This document shows positions 7,815 to 16,101 of a stretch of 24,123 nt of DNA, piece after piece. Both the position numbers and the translations under genes were made by a program. The stretch spans positions 1 through 24,123 of the forward strand of contig CAJUQZ010000059.1 of NCBI GenBank assembly GCA_910588755.1, read 5' to 3'. The notes beneath the pieces were generated by a model that ran no database searches, had not been told where the DNA came from, and saw only the letters and a program-made list of their open reading frames with translations. This stretch comes from an uncultured Lachnospiraceae bacterium (GTDB lineage Bacteria > Bacillota > Clostridia > Lachnospirales > Lachnospiraceae). Each line of letters begins with the position of its first letter. Within the stretch, counting starts at the first letter, position 1.

Positions 7815-8723
7815 ATGGAAAAACAGATTTTTACAAACGAGATCATTCTAAGCTGGCTGCAGTACTACTCACAAAATACGCCAATTGACCTTGAGCATGT
7901 CAAAATCATTGACATCACCAAGAAAAACAAGAATGTAATCCCCACCGTCGAGGCGCACAAAACCACACTGGTGTTCACAAATGCCGGGATCGATGATATC
8001 TTCTACCGCCTGTGGAACGCCGGCCTGGGAGAATGCGAGGTCTGGTACAACGAAGGCTCTGATCCGAGCGGTGAAATCCTGCACAACCAGATTAAAGATA
8101 TGATCAACCGCGGCATCAACGCCTCCGCGGGTATGCTCATCATCAACCCAAACGCCAGAAACTCCTCCCGCATCGGGCTTAGCAACGAAAAGCTCCAGCG
8201 CGGTTCAATCCACTATGTGGGCAGTGAGATCCGCTCGATTATTTTAAGCAAGATGATGGTTGATCCGCAGGACGATCTCTGCGTAATCGGCGGCGAGAGC
8301 ATCGCCATCGAGGCGGCGCTGATCGCTGCGGAGGGTTCTGTCATCGCTGTCGAATACAGCAAGGCTGACCGCTCCACCCTCGAGGATAATGTGGCGCACT
8401 TTGATCTTCACAACATAAAAATTATCGACCATGTGGACGATGAGACGATGGCAGAATGCCCTGTCCCCTCACTGGTATTCCTAGTCGCATCAGCGAGTAC
8501 GGAACAGGAGCTTGAATGCCTCATCAGGCGAAACCCAAATATCAATGTGGTCATCTACACCCTGGATTTCAAGACAGCCGCCGCACTGCCGGATACACTG
8601 CGTGATCTTGGCCTGGCCGACGTGGAGACCATACAGGTATCCGTGACAAAGCTCCGCAGCAACAACACCTTCAAGTCCGATCCCGCACCGTGGATTATCA
8701 CCGCGAGAAGCCGCGAAGATTAG
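7815..8723 (+). CDS. Divergent CbiT/CobL-like methyltransferase fold protein
   Basis: A 302-aa protein whose layout recalls CobL (CbiE-CbiT fusion), the precorrin-6Y methyltransferase/decarboxylase. The segment near 50-80 (FTNAGIDDIFYRLWNAGLG) resembles the C-terminal part of the CbiE module. Residues 119-170 (GLSNEKL, then EIRSIILSKM, then GGESIAIEAA) match the CbiT entry and SAM-binding loop, followed by VIAVEY, a likely ribose-binding Glu180. The C-terminus (VSVTKLR...PAPWIITA) fits the CbiT end. The glycine loop is reduced: family members have DxGxGxG, this has VIGGESIA. The N-terminal 50 residues are too short for a full CbiE. No other cobalamin gene is nearby, so a different substrate or a non-catalytic role is likely. 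AGGGAG lies 8 nt upstream. It is third in its operon, before a terminator. Confidence 0.65.
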   Translation: MEKQIFTNEIILSWLQYYSQNTPIDLEHVKIIDITKKNKNVIPTVEAHKTTLVFTNAGIDDIFYRLWNAGLGECEVWYNEGSDPSGEILHNQIKDMINRGINASAGMLIINPNARNSSRIGLSNEKLQRGSIHYVGSEIRSIILSKMMVDPQDDLCVIGGESIAIEAALIAAEGSVIAVEYSKADRSTLEDNVAHFDLHNIKIIDHVDDETMAECPVPSLVFLVASASTEQELECLIRRNPNINVVIYTLDFKTAAALPDTLRDLGLADVETIQVSVTKLRSNNTFKSDPAPWIITARSRED

Positions 8724-8760
8724 CACATACATCTGATATGAATGATTTTCAAACACATAC

Positions 8761-8800
8761 TGGCACAGGCTGGGGGTAAACCTTCCCCCAGCCTGTGTCA
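8761..8800. terminator. Bidirectional intrinsic terminator between convergent genes
   Basis: A 16-bp stem pairs TGGCACAGGCTGGGGG (8761-8776) with CCCCCAGCCTGTGTCA (8785-8800), with one wobble and an 8-nt loop. The smpB stop codon (8798-8800) is inside the stem. U runs are weak on both sides, but the stem is GC-rich and sits between convergent genes. Confidence 0.7.
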
Positions 8801-9265
8801 CAGATTTCTCACCTTAAACTCACGCTGCGTCTCGCGCCGCGCATCCTTCTTCGCAATATCCTCGCGCTTATCGTACAGCTTCTTGCCGCGCGCAAGCCCG
8901 ATTTCCACTTTAGCCCTGCCATTGGAGAAATACACCTGCAGCGGCACCAGCGTGTACCCCTTTTCCTTAATTTTTCCCAGAAGCTTGTTAATCTCCTGTT
9001 TATGCAGCAGCAGCTTCTTTACGCGCAGGGGATCCTTGTTAAAAATATTACCCTTTTCGTAGGGTGAGATGTGCATACCATACACAAAAACCTCCGCGTT
9101 CTCGATTCTGACAAACGCCTCCTTGATGCTGCATTTGCCCATGCGCAGCGACTTGACCTCCGTGCCGTGGAGCGCGATGCCGCACTCGTACTTCTCCTCG
9201 ATAAAATAGTCATGATACGCCTTCTTATTGTTGGCAACAAGCTTCATTGCCTCATTCTTTGCCAT
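8798..9265 (-). CDS. smpB: SsrA-binding protein SmpB
   Basis: Small RNA-binding protein (155 aa) that delivers tmRNA to stalled ribosomes for trans-translation. The family core is visible: NKKAYHDYFIEEKYECGIALHGTEVKSLR, with the typical GTEVKSLR turn, then YGMHISPYEKGN and a basic C-terminal tail GKKLYDKREDIAKKDARRE that reaches the decoding centre. The ATG at 9265 is preceded by GGAAGGGA; a GTG 18 nt earlier falls within that site. The first 14 nt overlap the end of rnr (stop at 9252), so translation is probably coupled. rnr-smpB is a conserved Firmicutes pair, and RNase R degrades the mRNA of rescued ribosomes. The tmRNA gene itself is not downstream here: the next gene is convergent. Confidence 0.98.
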   Translation of the reverse strand: MAKNEAMKLVANNKKAYHDYFIEEKYECGIALHGTEVKSLRMGKCSIKEAFVRIENAEVFVYGMHISPYEKGNIFNKDPLRVKKLLLHKQEINKLLGKIKEKGYTLVPLQVYFSNGRAKVEIGLARGKKLYDKREDIAKKDARRETQREFKVRNL

Positions 9266-11432
9266 TCTGTTCCCTTCCTTCACCGTACATATTCAATTCT
9301 TCTTCCCCCGCTTCCTGCGGAATAACAAAATCAATTGTCCGCATTATTTTATCAGTAGCGTTGACCCGGACCGTCAACGTCTGTCCAAGCTTATACCGGA
9401 TACCAGTAGCCTGCCCCACCATCTCGTATGTCTCCCCGTCATAATAAAAATAATCGCCCGGCAGCGTGGACACATGAATCAGACCCTCAATCGTATTGGA
9501 GAGCTCCACATATATCCCCCATGTCGTAATTGATGAAATAACGCCCTCATAAATCTCACCAATATGCTGCTCCATAAACTCAACCTTCTTGAGCTTGTCC
9601 GTCTCACGCTCCGCCTCGTCGGCGCGCCGCTCCATCTGAGAGGAATGCTTTGCCACCTCCGGCAGAAGCCCGTTGTAATGTTCGATGCGCTTCCCGTCCA
9701 GCCGTCCGCGGAGCTGCTCCTTGATGATACGGTGGATCTGCAAGTCTGGATAGCGCCTGATCGGCGATGTGAAATGACAATAATACTGGCAGGCCAGACC
9801 AAAATGTCCTGTACAGTCTGTCGTGTATTTTGCCTGCTTCATACTTCTAAGTGTCAACCGGCTAATCAGCGCCTCCTCCGGCGTGCCTTCTATCTTAGCC
9901 AGAAGCTTCTGCAGCTCTTTGGGATGAATTTCCTCCTGCCTGTTCTTGATGGAATACCCGAAATTTCGGATAAACGTACCCAGTTTGCTGATTTTCTCCG
10001 GGTCCGGATTGTCGTGTGTCCTGTACACAAACGGCAGCTCCAGCCAATGAAAATGCTCCGCGACAGTCTCATTTGCAATCAGCATGAAATCCTCAATCAT
10101 TTTGGTCGCCACATTGCGCTCATACGGCTTAATCTCTATCGGATGTCCCTGTCTGTCGAGGACAATCTTGCTCTCCGGGAAATCAAAGTCTATCGACCCC
10201 CTCTTTTTCCGCTTCTCACGCAGGATTGCAGCAAGCCTCTGCATCTGCTCTAACATCGGAACAAGCTCCTCGTACTCCCTGCGCTCTGCCTCGTCCCTGT
10301 CCTCGAGAATTTTTCTCACACTCGTATAAGACATGCGCCTGTCTACCCTGATGACAGACTCCACGATCTCGTGACTGACCACCTCACCCTTTGTGTCAAT
10401 CGTCATAAGACAGCTTAACGCCAGCCGGTTCTCTCCTGCATTGAGCGAACAGATTCCGTTGGAGAGCCTGTGCGGAAGCATGGGAATCACCCTGTCCACC
10501 AGATAAACACTTGTTCCCCGCTCCCTTGCCTCCCAGTCCAATGCAGAGTTCTCCTGAACATAGTTGGTCACGTCCGCGATGTGCACACCCAGCTGGTACA
10601 GCGCACCGTCTAAAGTGAGGCTGACTGCATCATCGAGATCCTTCGCGTCCTCGCCGTCAATCGTCACCATCTGCACAGCGCGCAAATCACGGCGCCCCAC
10701 CATATCCGCTTCGGACACCTCATTAGCCACACGCTGTGCCTGGTTCATGATTTTTTCTGAAAATTCGGTTGACAGCTCGTAGCCCTTTACAATCGACATG
10801 ATATCCACGCCGGGATCATTGACATGTCCCAATATCTCTATTACCTTGCCCTCTGGCTTCCGGTTCCCCTTGCCATAGTCCGTAATCTCACAGACAACCT
10901 TGTGCCCCGACACAGCTCCCTTAGAGCGCTCCGTCGGGATAAAGATATCTTCGCTAACCTTTGTATTGTCAGGAATCACAAACCCAAAATTTTTATTACT
11001 TCTGTCATAAATTCCGACAATCTGCCTGATACCCCTTGCCAAAACCTCCACAACCTTGGCCTCCTGGCGCCTGCCACTCTGTCCCGGCAGCAGCGTCACC
11101 CTGACCGTATCTTTATGAAACGCCCCGTTCACGAAGTCCACAGGAATATACAGATCCTCTTCCCTTCCATCGATCTCCACAAACCCAAAACCCTTTGGAT
11201 GGCTGATAAATGTGCCGACAAGTTCCTGCTCTGGGTACTTTGCCTTGATAAATTTTCCCTTCTTGGTGAGCGAGAGCTTTCCCTCCGCAAGCAGTTCGTT
11301 TAAAATACGGTTTAACTCTCCCCTGTCTTCCTTCGAAACCTGCAGCATGACCGCAAGCTCCTTCTCCTTCATCGGCACGTAAAATTCGGCCGACACCAGA
11401 TCCATAATCACTTTTTTTCTCTTATCTGACAT
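9252..11432 (-). CDS. rnr: Ribonuclease R
   Basis: Processive 3'-5' exoribonuclease of the RNase II/R superfamily, 726 aa. Domain order is a winged-helix region (about 1-65), cold-shock/OB domains (about 70-240), the RNB catalytic domain (about 250-590) with the acidic cluster TIDGEDAKDLDDAV (257-270) that binds Mg2+, and an S1 domain (about 625-710, GEIYEGVISSITTWGIYVEL). The C-terminus is short and acidic, without the long lysine-rich tail of the E. coli enzyme. AAAGGA precedes the ATG at 11432. It overlaps smpB by 14 nt. secG lies 282 nt upstream behind an intrinsic terminator, so rnr needs read-through or a promoter in the repeat-bearing spacer; I could not identify a convincing one. Confidence 0.97.
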   Translation of the reverse strand: MSDKRKKVIMDLVSAEFYVPMKEKELAVMLQVSKEDRGELNRILNELLAEGKLSLTKKGKFIKAKYPEQELVGTFISHPKGFGFVEIDGREEDLYIPVDFVNGAFHKDTVRVTLLPGQSGRRQEAKVVEVLARGIRQIVGIYDRSNKNFGFVIPDNTKVSEDIFIPTERSKGAVSGHKVVCEITDYGKGNRKPEGKVIEILGHVNDPGVDIMSIVKGYELSTEFSEKIMNQAQRVANEVSEADMVGRRDLRAVQMVTIDGEDAKDLDDAVSLTLDGALYQLGVHIADVTNYVQENSALDWEARERGTSVYLVDRVIPMLPHRLSNGICSLNAGENRLALSCLMTIDTKGEVVSHEIVESVIRVDRRMSYTSVRKILEDRDEAERREYEELVPMLEQMQRLAAILREKRKKRGSIDFDFPESKIVLDRQGHPIEIKPYERNVATKMIEDFMLIANETVAEHFHWLELPFVYRTHDNPDPEKISKLGTFIRNFGYSIKNRQEEIHPKELQKLLAKIEGTPEEALISRLTLRSMKQAKYTTDCTGHFGLACQYYCHFTSPIRRYPDLQIHRIIKEQLRGRLDGKRIEHYNGLLPEVAKHSSQMERRADEAERETDKLKKVEFMEQHIGEIYEGVISSITTWGIYVELSNTIEGLIHVSTLPGDYFYYDGETYEMVGQATGIRYKLGQTLTVRVNATDKIMRTIDFVIPQEAGEEELNMYGEGREQNGKE

Positions 11433-11468
11433 TTCAATCCTTTCTCATTAATACCAAATATTTCACTT

Positions 11469-11552
11469 AAAACATTCCATGCAATACCTTTTACATAAAA
11501 TACTTCATACAATACCTTTCATACAAAACATTCAATACAATGCCTTTCTTTT
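11469..11552 (-). repeat. Three tandem imperfect 28-bp repeats upstream of rnr
   Basis: Units at 11469-11496, 11497-11524 and 11525-11552 share the pattern AAAA, then ATTC, then CAATACCTTT (one unit has CAATGCCTTT). On the minus strand each unit contains AAAGG(T/C)ATTG followed by an ATG or ATT, so the repeat mimics a ribosome binding site near start-like codons. The open frames are only a few codons long. Confidence 0.75.
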
Positions 11553-11664
11553 CAAAAAATGCTGTTCCTTCGAAACAAATCACCAGCTTTTTTACAACCT
11601 TACTTTCAATAAATGCACTATTCCAAAACGTGAGAAATGCAAATCCTCCCTGTCCTCGGATTAC

Positions 11665-11693
11665 GAAAAAACACTCTTGATACAAGAGTGTTT
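11665..11693 (-). terminator. Intrinsic terminator after secG
   Basis: A perfect 11-bp stem pairs AAACACTCTTG (11669-11679) with CAAGAGTGTTT (11683-11693), with a 3-nt loop. On the minus strand it runs into six U (A-run 11665-11670). It lies 22 nt past the secG stop, separating secG from rnr. Confidence 0.9.
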
Positions 11694-11714
11694 CGCGGTT
11701 TTATCTTAAATATG

Positions 11715-11951
11715 TTAAAAATTGATATTTAAAACAATTGCAAGCAACATAAATACAATGCCCAAAATCTTGGTAAACTTGACAAGCGCGCCCTCCATAG
11801 AGCGGCCCTTGTTCTTGCCCCAGTATGTCTCAGCCGCACCGCTGATCGCACCAAGTCCCGCGGATTTACCTTCCTGCATCAAAACAATCACTGTAAAAAT
11901 GATAGAAACCAATATTAAAGTACACATAAGAAAGATCCTTAATGCTGCCAT
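11715..11951 (-). CDS. secG: Preprotein translocase subunit SecG
   Basis: Small accessory subunit of the SecYEG channel, 78 aa. Two membrane helices are visible (about 3-26 and 60-77), separated by the conserved cytoplasmic loop MQEGKSAGLGAISGAAETYWGKNKGRS. The ATG at 11951 has GGAGG 7 nt upstream; a GTG 6 nt earlier would be too close to it. A good sigma-A promoter lies about 100 nt upstream, and an intrinsic terminator follows the stop. The order eno-secG-rnr-smpB is conserved in many Clostridia, which supports the call for such a short gene. Confidence 0.95.
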   Translation of the reverse strand: MAALRIFLMCTLILVSIIFTVIVLMQEGKSAGLGAISGAAETYWGKNKGRSMEGALVKFTKILGIVFMLLAIVLNINF

Positions 11952-12049
11952 CTTCACACCTCCCCGCCAGCAATCTGCGAGCTTCTCTATTGTCTAGGAA
12001 AGTTTTCTGTCCCAGTCAAAAAGCACAACAAAGCCCACTAACAAAGCTT

Positions 12050-12078
12050 AGTTTATCACACCTGAACGTACATTTCAA
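12050..12078 (-). promoter_or_regulatory. Sigma-A promoter of secG
   Basis: On the minus strand TTGAAA (12073-12078), a 17-nt spacer and TAAACT (12050-12055) form a near-consensus promoter. Transcription would begin about 90 nt before the secG start. A 14-bp palindrome ATATAAGCTTATAT (12113-12126) and two further AAGCTT sites lie just upstream of the -35 box. Confidence 0.7.
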
Positions 12079-12215
12079 CCATTTTTTGCACAAAAGCTTG
12101 AAAAGCTTAAAAATATAAGCTTATATCAAACGCATAAATCAAACGCTACAGGATGAAAAAATCATATATATAATTTTGTTAAAAACTATACATTAAAAAC
12201 TACATATTCATCAAA

Positions 12216-12265
12216 ATAGGGTATCTAATACTCTGAAACCTGCTCCAGACCATTAGACACCCTAT
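12216..12265 (-). other. Structured hairpin in the eno-secG spacer
   Basis: The 534-nt spacer between eno and secG is AT-rich and has no credible gene. This element pairs ATAGGGTATCTAAT (12216-12229) with ATTAGACACCCTAT (12252-12265) with one mismatch that is a G-U pair in minus-strand RNA. An inner TCTG/CAGA helix extends it. A run of four U follows on the minus strand, so it may be a second terminator of eno or a leader structure. Confidence 0.5.
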
Positions 12266-12408
12266 CTTGAAAATATTTCATTCAAACAGCGCTAAGATCC
12301 GTTTTTGGCATATTAGGGTATTGTTACACATCTCTTACCGCTGTTTTCATTCATATTTCGCTGCGCATAGTATATATCGGTGAATTTTTGGAATTTTTTA
12401 TATTATTT

Positions 12409-12478
12409 AAAAAATTTATGTAAATTTCGCATATTGCCTATATTTGTCAGACAATAGTTGTGGAAATTTACATAAATT
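12409..12478 (-). terminator. Terminator after eno
   Basis: A perfect 16-bp inverted repeat AATTTATGTAAATTTC (12413-12428) and GAAATTTACATAAATT (12463-12478) begins 8 nt past the eno stop. In minus-strand RNA it ends in six U (12409-12414). The stem is almost all A-T and the loop is 34 nt, so its strength is uncertain. Confidence 0.6.
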
Positions 12479-12485
12479 GGTTACG

Positions 12486-13868
12486 TTATATTTTATTAAA
12501 AGGATCCAGATATCTGGAAACGAGATCGATCTCCTCCTCAATGCGCAGAAGCTGGTTGTACTTGGCCACGCGGTCACTTCTGCACGGCGCACCAGTCTTG
12601 ATCTGTCCAGCGTTCATTGCCACTGCAAGGTCTGCGATGAACGAATCCTCCGTCTCGCCGCTCCTATGACTGATCACCGCCTTGTAGGCATTGTGCTGCG
12701 CCATCTCCACGGCCTCCACTGCCTCGCTGACTGTGCCAATCTGATTTACCTTGACAAGTATCGCGTTGGCCACGTGCTTTTTGATGCCCGCGTCAAGACG
12801 TTTCGTGTTTGTCACAAACAGATCGTCGCCCACCAGCTGAACCTTGTCTCCGATGCGCCTAGTGAGCTCTGCCCAGCCATCCCAGTCATCCTCCGCTAGA
12901 CCATCCTCGATTGATATGATCGGATAACGTTCGATCAACCGTTCGTAGTAAGCAATCATCTCCTCCGTGGTGCGCCTGATCACATGGCTTTCATCCACAC
13001 AGTCAGCCACTTCTCCTGCCTCATAGCACGCGCACGCCTCATTGTCTTGCAAAGACTGCCTGCGCTTTAACTCAGTCTCACCGCTAAAGTGATATGTGCC
13101 GTCCTCCTCGTTGTACAGCTCAGAAGCCGCCACGTCAAGCGCGATCTTGATATCCTCTCCTGGCACATATCCTGCCGCCTTGACCGCCTCCACGATCAGG
13201 TCAAGCACCGCAAATGCATCGGGAAGATCCGGCGCAAATCCGCCCTCATCGCCCACGCCGGTCGAAAGTCCTCTCTTATGGCATATTTTTTTGAGATTAT
13301 GATAAATCTCCGCACAGATCCGCAGTGCCTCGCGGAAATTTGCCGCAGAGACAGGCATAATCATAAATTCCTGGAAATCCACTGTGTTCGTCGCATGCCT
13401 GCCGCCATTTAAAATGTTCATCATCGGCACTGGAAGCCTGTCTGGCTTAACGCCGCCAAGATATCTGTACAGCGGCATTCCAAGTGCATTTGCCGCTGCG
13501 CGCGCGGCTGCCATTGACACGCTCAACGTCGCATTTGCCCCCAGATTACCCTTGTTGTCCGTCCCGTCGGTATCCACCAGGATATGGTCAATCAATTTCT
13601 GGTTGCACACATCAATACCCATGAGCTTTTCTTTGATCTTGGTGTTCACATTGTTGACTGCCTTCTCAACGCCAAGTCCCATATAACGCATCTCGCCGTC
13701 CCTCAACTCAACCGCCTCGAACTTTCCAGTACTAGCTCCTGATGGTACACTTGCGCGCCCTTCCCAGCACTCATTGACTGTCACTACGGCCTCAACGGTC
13801 GGATTTCCTCTAGAATCCAGCACTTCCCTGGCATGCACGTTGGTAATCTGAAAATGTGTTGCTCTCAT
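12486..13868 (-). CDS. eno: Enolase (phosphopyruvate hydratase) with an internal insertion
   Basis: Converts 2-phosphoglycerate to phosphoenolpyruvate in glycolysis. All key residues are visible: GDEGG (Glu208), the Mg2+ ligands Asp247, Glu321 and Asp348, the catalytic Lys373 in LVKVNQIGT, HRSGETED with His401, and Lys424. The start is the ATG at 13868 with AGGAGGG 5 nt upstream; the open frame reaches 13979 but that extension has no ribosome binding site. The protein is 460 aa, about 30 longer than typical bacterial enolase (about 430). The excess lies between YHFSGET (260-265) and RTTEEM (299-304), where a Cys-containing segment (CAC at 279-281, Cys290) is inserted. All surrounding motifs are intact, so the enzyme should be active. 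Confidence 0.96.
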   Translation of the reverse strand: MRATHFQITNVHAREVLDSRGNPTVEAVVTVNECWEGRASVPSGASTGKFEAVELRDGEMRYMGLGVEKAVNNVNTKIKEKLMGIDVCNQKLIDHILVDTDGTDNKGNLGANATLSVSMAAARAAANALGMPLYRYLGGVKPDRLPVPMMNILNGGRHATNTVDFQEFMIMPVSAANFREALRICAEIYHNLKKICHKRGLSTGVGDEGGFAPDLPDAFAVLDLIVEAVKAAGYVPGEDIKIALDVAASELYNEEDGTYHFSGETELKRRQSLQDNEACACYEAGEVADCVDESHVIRRTTEEMIAYYERLIERYPIISIEDGLAEDDWDGWAELTRRIGDKVQLVGDDLFVTNTKRLDAGIKKHVANAILVKVNQIGTVSEAVEAVEMAQHNAYKAVISHRSGETEDSFIADLAVAMNAGQIKTGAPCRSDRVAKYNQLLRIEEEIDLVSRYLDPFNKI

Positions 13869-14015
13869 AACTGCCCTCCTAATCTGTTTTCCCTTATCCC
13901 ATACACAAAGCGCAGACAACAAATATCTGCCAACTGATTTCCGAAAAATCATTCCTGCCATCTGCACGCCCCAGACCACACTTTGTGCATCAGGATGTCA
14001 TCTACATTATTCCCC

Positions 14016-14067
14016 AAAACAAACAAAAAAATACAGGAGAACAAGTTTTACCTGTCTTCTGTATTTT
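14016..14067 (-). terminator. Terminator after the EAL-domain gene
   Basis: AAAATACAGGAG (14028-14039) pairs with CTTCTGTATTTT (14056-14067) with one mismatch. On the minus strand it is followed by a T-rich stretch (14016-14030). It lies 31 nt past the stop. A separate perfect hairpin TGCACA/TGTGCA (14073-14088) sits between them. The rest of the 229-nt spacer up to eno shows no convincing promoter. Confidence 0.75.
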
Positions 14068-14097
14068 CATTTTGCACAGTTTTGTGCAGAGGAATTT

Positions 14098-16041
14098 TCA
14101 GTCATCAACGCAGTTAATGCTCCTGGTAAATGCAATAAACTCCGCCTGTGGTACTGGTCTGGAATAGAAATATCCCTGTATGTAATCACACCCCAGTTCC
14201 TTTAGTGTATTCATCTGCTCCTCGTTCTCCACGCCCTCAGCGACAAGCTTCCTGCGCACATCGTGAAACATGGATATAAGATTCTTGATCGTGACAAAAC
14301 TGTCACGGTCCGTGAACGCAGCCCAGACAATGCTCTTGTCAAGCTTGATCACGTCTACCGGGTACTCTAGCACGCGCACAAGGTTAGAATAGCCTGTCCC
14401 ATAATCGTCCAGTGAGAATGTAAAGCCCAGCTTCTTGATGTCAAGCAGCTGCTCCTTCAGACGCCTCTCATCAAAGTTTGTCGCTGTTTCGGTGATCTCC
14501 AGATTAATGCGTCTGGGATCTACATCGTACTTATGAATATAGTACTGAAGCTTCTCTGTCAGGTTTTTGTCCATGCACTGCATCACCGAGAGATTCATCT
14601 CGATAAACTCCATTCCCATAGCCGTGATATCATTCTCCTTGACAAATCGGAAGACACTGTCGATGACAAACTCACTGATCTCGAGAATCTTGCCATTATT
14701 TTCAGAGATCGGGATAAAGTCCTCCGGCGACACAAACCCCATCAGCCTGTCCTTTAAACGAATCAGTGCCTCGGCGGAAACCACCCTGCCAGTCTGTGTG
14801 GAAATAATAGGTTGATAGTACATCTCGAACTCATGTTCCGCAAGTGCCCGCTCGATGGCGTCCTCTATATTGCGGTATTTCTGCAGCTCGTCGATACCAA
14901 AGCTGTCACTCTGAACAATCTCAATCAAATCATTGCTTCTGTACTTCAGGTCATCACACACAGCAAAATACCTGTAAAAATTGTTTTTGTTAATCCGCCC
15001 GTCGCTGACGTCGAGAACCGCCACAAACAGTGTAAGATTAATACTGGCCCCGTTGAGCTCAAACGGCACGCAGAAACGTTTTTTAAGTTTGTCGAGAAAC
15101 TCCGCCTCGTCAAACCTGTCCCTCTGCCTAACAACGATACCATATTTCCCATCTTCAAAATAGTAGACCGATGACAACATCGAATATTCCTTGATATACT
15201 CCGCAAGCTGTTTGATCAGATCCATGACAGAGGGCTCATAGCAGTTATCCCTAAGGTACTCATAATTTTTCAGTTTGATGAGATAGACCGCCTTGTTTCC
15301 CGGCCGGCCAATCTCCCTGTCAATAAACTGCCTAAACGCCTTTTTGTTCAGCAGCTCCGTGGCGCTGTCCTTGTAAAATTCCACCATCGTAATCGTGAGC
15401 AGGAAGATGATAATGTTTACGATCAGTGTCGAATAGTACATTGTCTCATCCTGGCAAATCAGAAACTGCACCACCTGAATCAGTGAAAACACCGCAAGCA
15501 ATATGATGCTCTGTCCAAATATACGAATCATCAGCCTGCGCTTCATCAGCGCATACACCGTGGCAAGCAGCGCATACATCGCCCTTGTGAATATCAGCAG
15601 AAAGAAAAGCTTTCCGTGATACGACACGCCGTTTTCCACATAAAAGATGGCATGTGTCCACGGGGAAGTCACAAGCAGGGCATTTACGATGAGATTTGCC
15701 GACCAGAAGGCAACCTTAACCTTCCTGGGATAATAGTGGAACTGCCCGACAAGACAGAAGATAAAATACGCGTATAAGGTATAGATGGCAAGTGTCAGAA
15801 AGTAGTGAACCAGCCGCTCCGTAACAAGCAGCCACCCGACATATGGTATCAGCTCCTGCTCCAGCGACACAGAAATCAGCCTGTTGAGGTACATCAGCAC
15901 CGCCGCCCACAGGATCCCTCTGTAAATCTTTCTATAGTACGCTTTGCTGTCCACACTGACATACACAAACCAGATGCAAACGAACAAAATACTCAAAATT
16001 AATAAATTATACGCGATCTTCATATTAATCACCAGCCACAT
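14098..16041 (-). CDS. Membrane-bound EAL-domain c-di-GMP phosphodiesterase with degenerate GGDEF
   Basis: A 647-aa signalling protein. Residues 1-222 form about seven membrane helices (sensor module). Residues 225-385 have the GGDEF fold, but the diguanylate cyclase motif is replaced by FEDGKYGIVV (295-304), so this domain should not synthesise c-di-GMP. Residues 395-640 form an EAL domain with the catalytic set intact: EAL at 424-426, Asn483, Glu515 and Glu518 in EITE, Asp545-Asp546 in LDDYGTG, Lys567, Glu602 and Gln622. It probably hydrolyses c-di-GMP, perhaps with GTP or substrate sensing by the GGDEF remnant. The start is uncertain: the ATG at 16041 touches its AGGAG, while the ATG at 16023 has only a weak GGTGA. 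A promoter lies about 60 nt upstream and the gene is monocistronic. Confidence 0.9.
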   Translation of the reverse strand: MWLVINMKIAYNLLILSILFVCIWFVYVSVDSKAYYRKIYRGILWAAVLMYLNRLISVSLEQELIPYVGWLLVTERLVHYFLTLAIYTLYAYFIFCLVGQFHYYPRKVKVAFWSANLIVNALLVTSPWTHAIFYVENGVSYHGKLFFLLIFTRAMYALLATVYALMKRRLMIRIFGQSIILLAVFSLIQVVQFLICQDETMYYSTLIVNIIIFLLTITMVEFYKDSATELLNKKAFRQFIDREIGRPGNKAVYLIKLKNYEYLRDNCYEPSVMDLIKQLAEYIKEYSMLSSVYYFEDGKYGIVVRQRDRFDEAEFLDKLKKRFCVPFELNGASINLTLFVAVLDVSDGRINKNNFYRYFAVCDDLKYRSNDLIEIVQSDSFGIDELQKYRNIEDAIERALAEHEFEMYYQPIISTQTGRVVSAEALIRLKDRLMGFVSPEDFIPISENNGKILEISEFVIDSVFRFVKENDITAMGMEFIEMNLSVMQCMDKNLTEKLQYYIHKYDVDPRRINLEITETATNFDERRLKEQLLDIKKLGFTFSLDDYGTGYSNLVRVLEYPVDVIKLDKSIVWAAFTDRDSFVTIKNLISMFHDVRRKLVAEGVENEEQMNTLKELGCDYIQGYFYSRPVPQAEFIAFTRSINCVDD

Positions 16042-16101
16042 CTCCTATACGATTGTCACTTTTGTTAAAAATATAGACTGTTTTACAGACCTATACTCTA
16101 T

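Noticed and set aside
8600..8797. tmRNA gene next to smpB
   Set aside because: ssrA often follows smpB in Firmicutes, but here the space is occupied by the convergent CbiT-like gene and a terminator.
11491..11685. 64-codon minus-strand frame between secG and rnr
   Set aside because: It begins at a TTG inside the secG terminator loop, has no ribosome binding site and runs through the tandem repeats.
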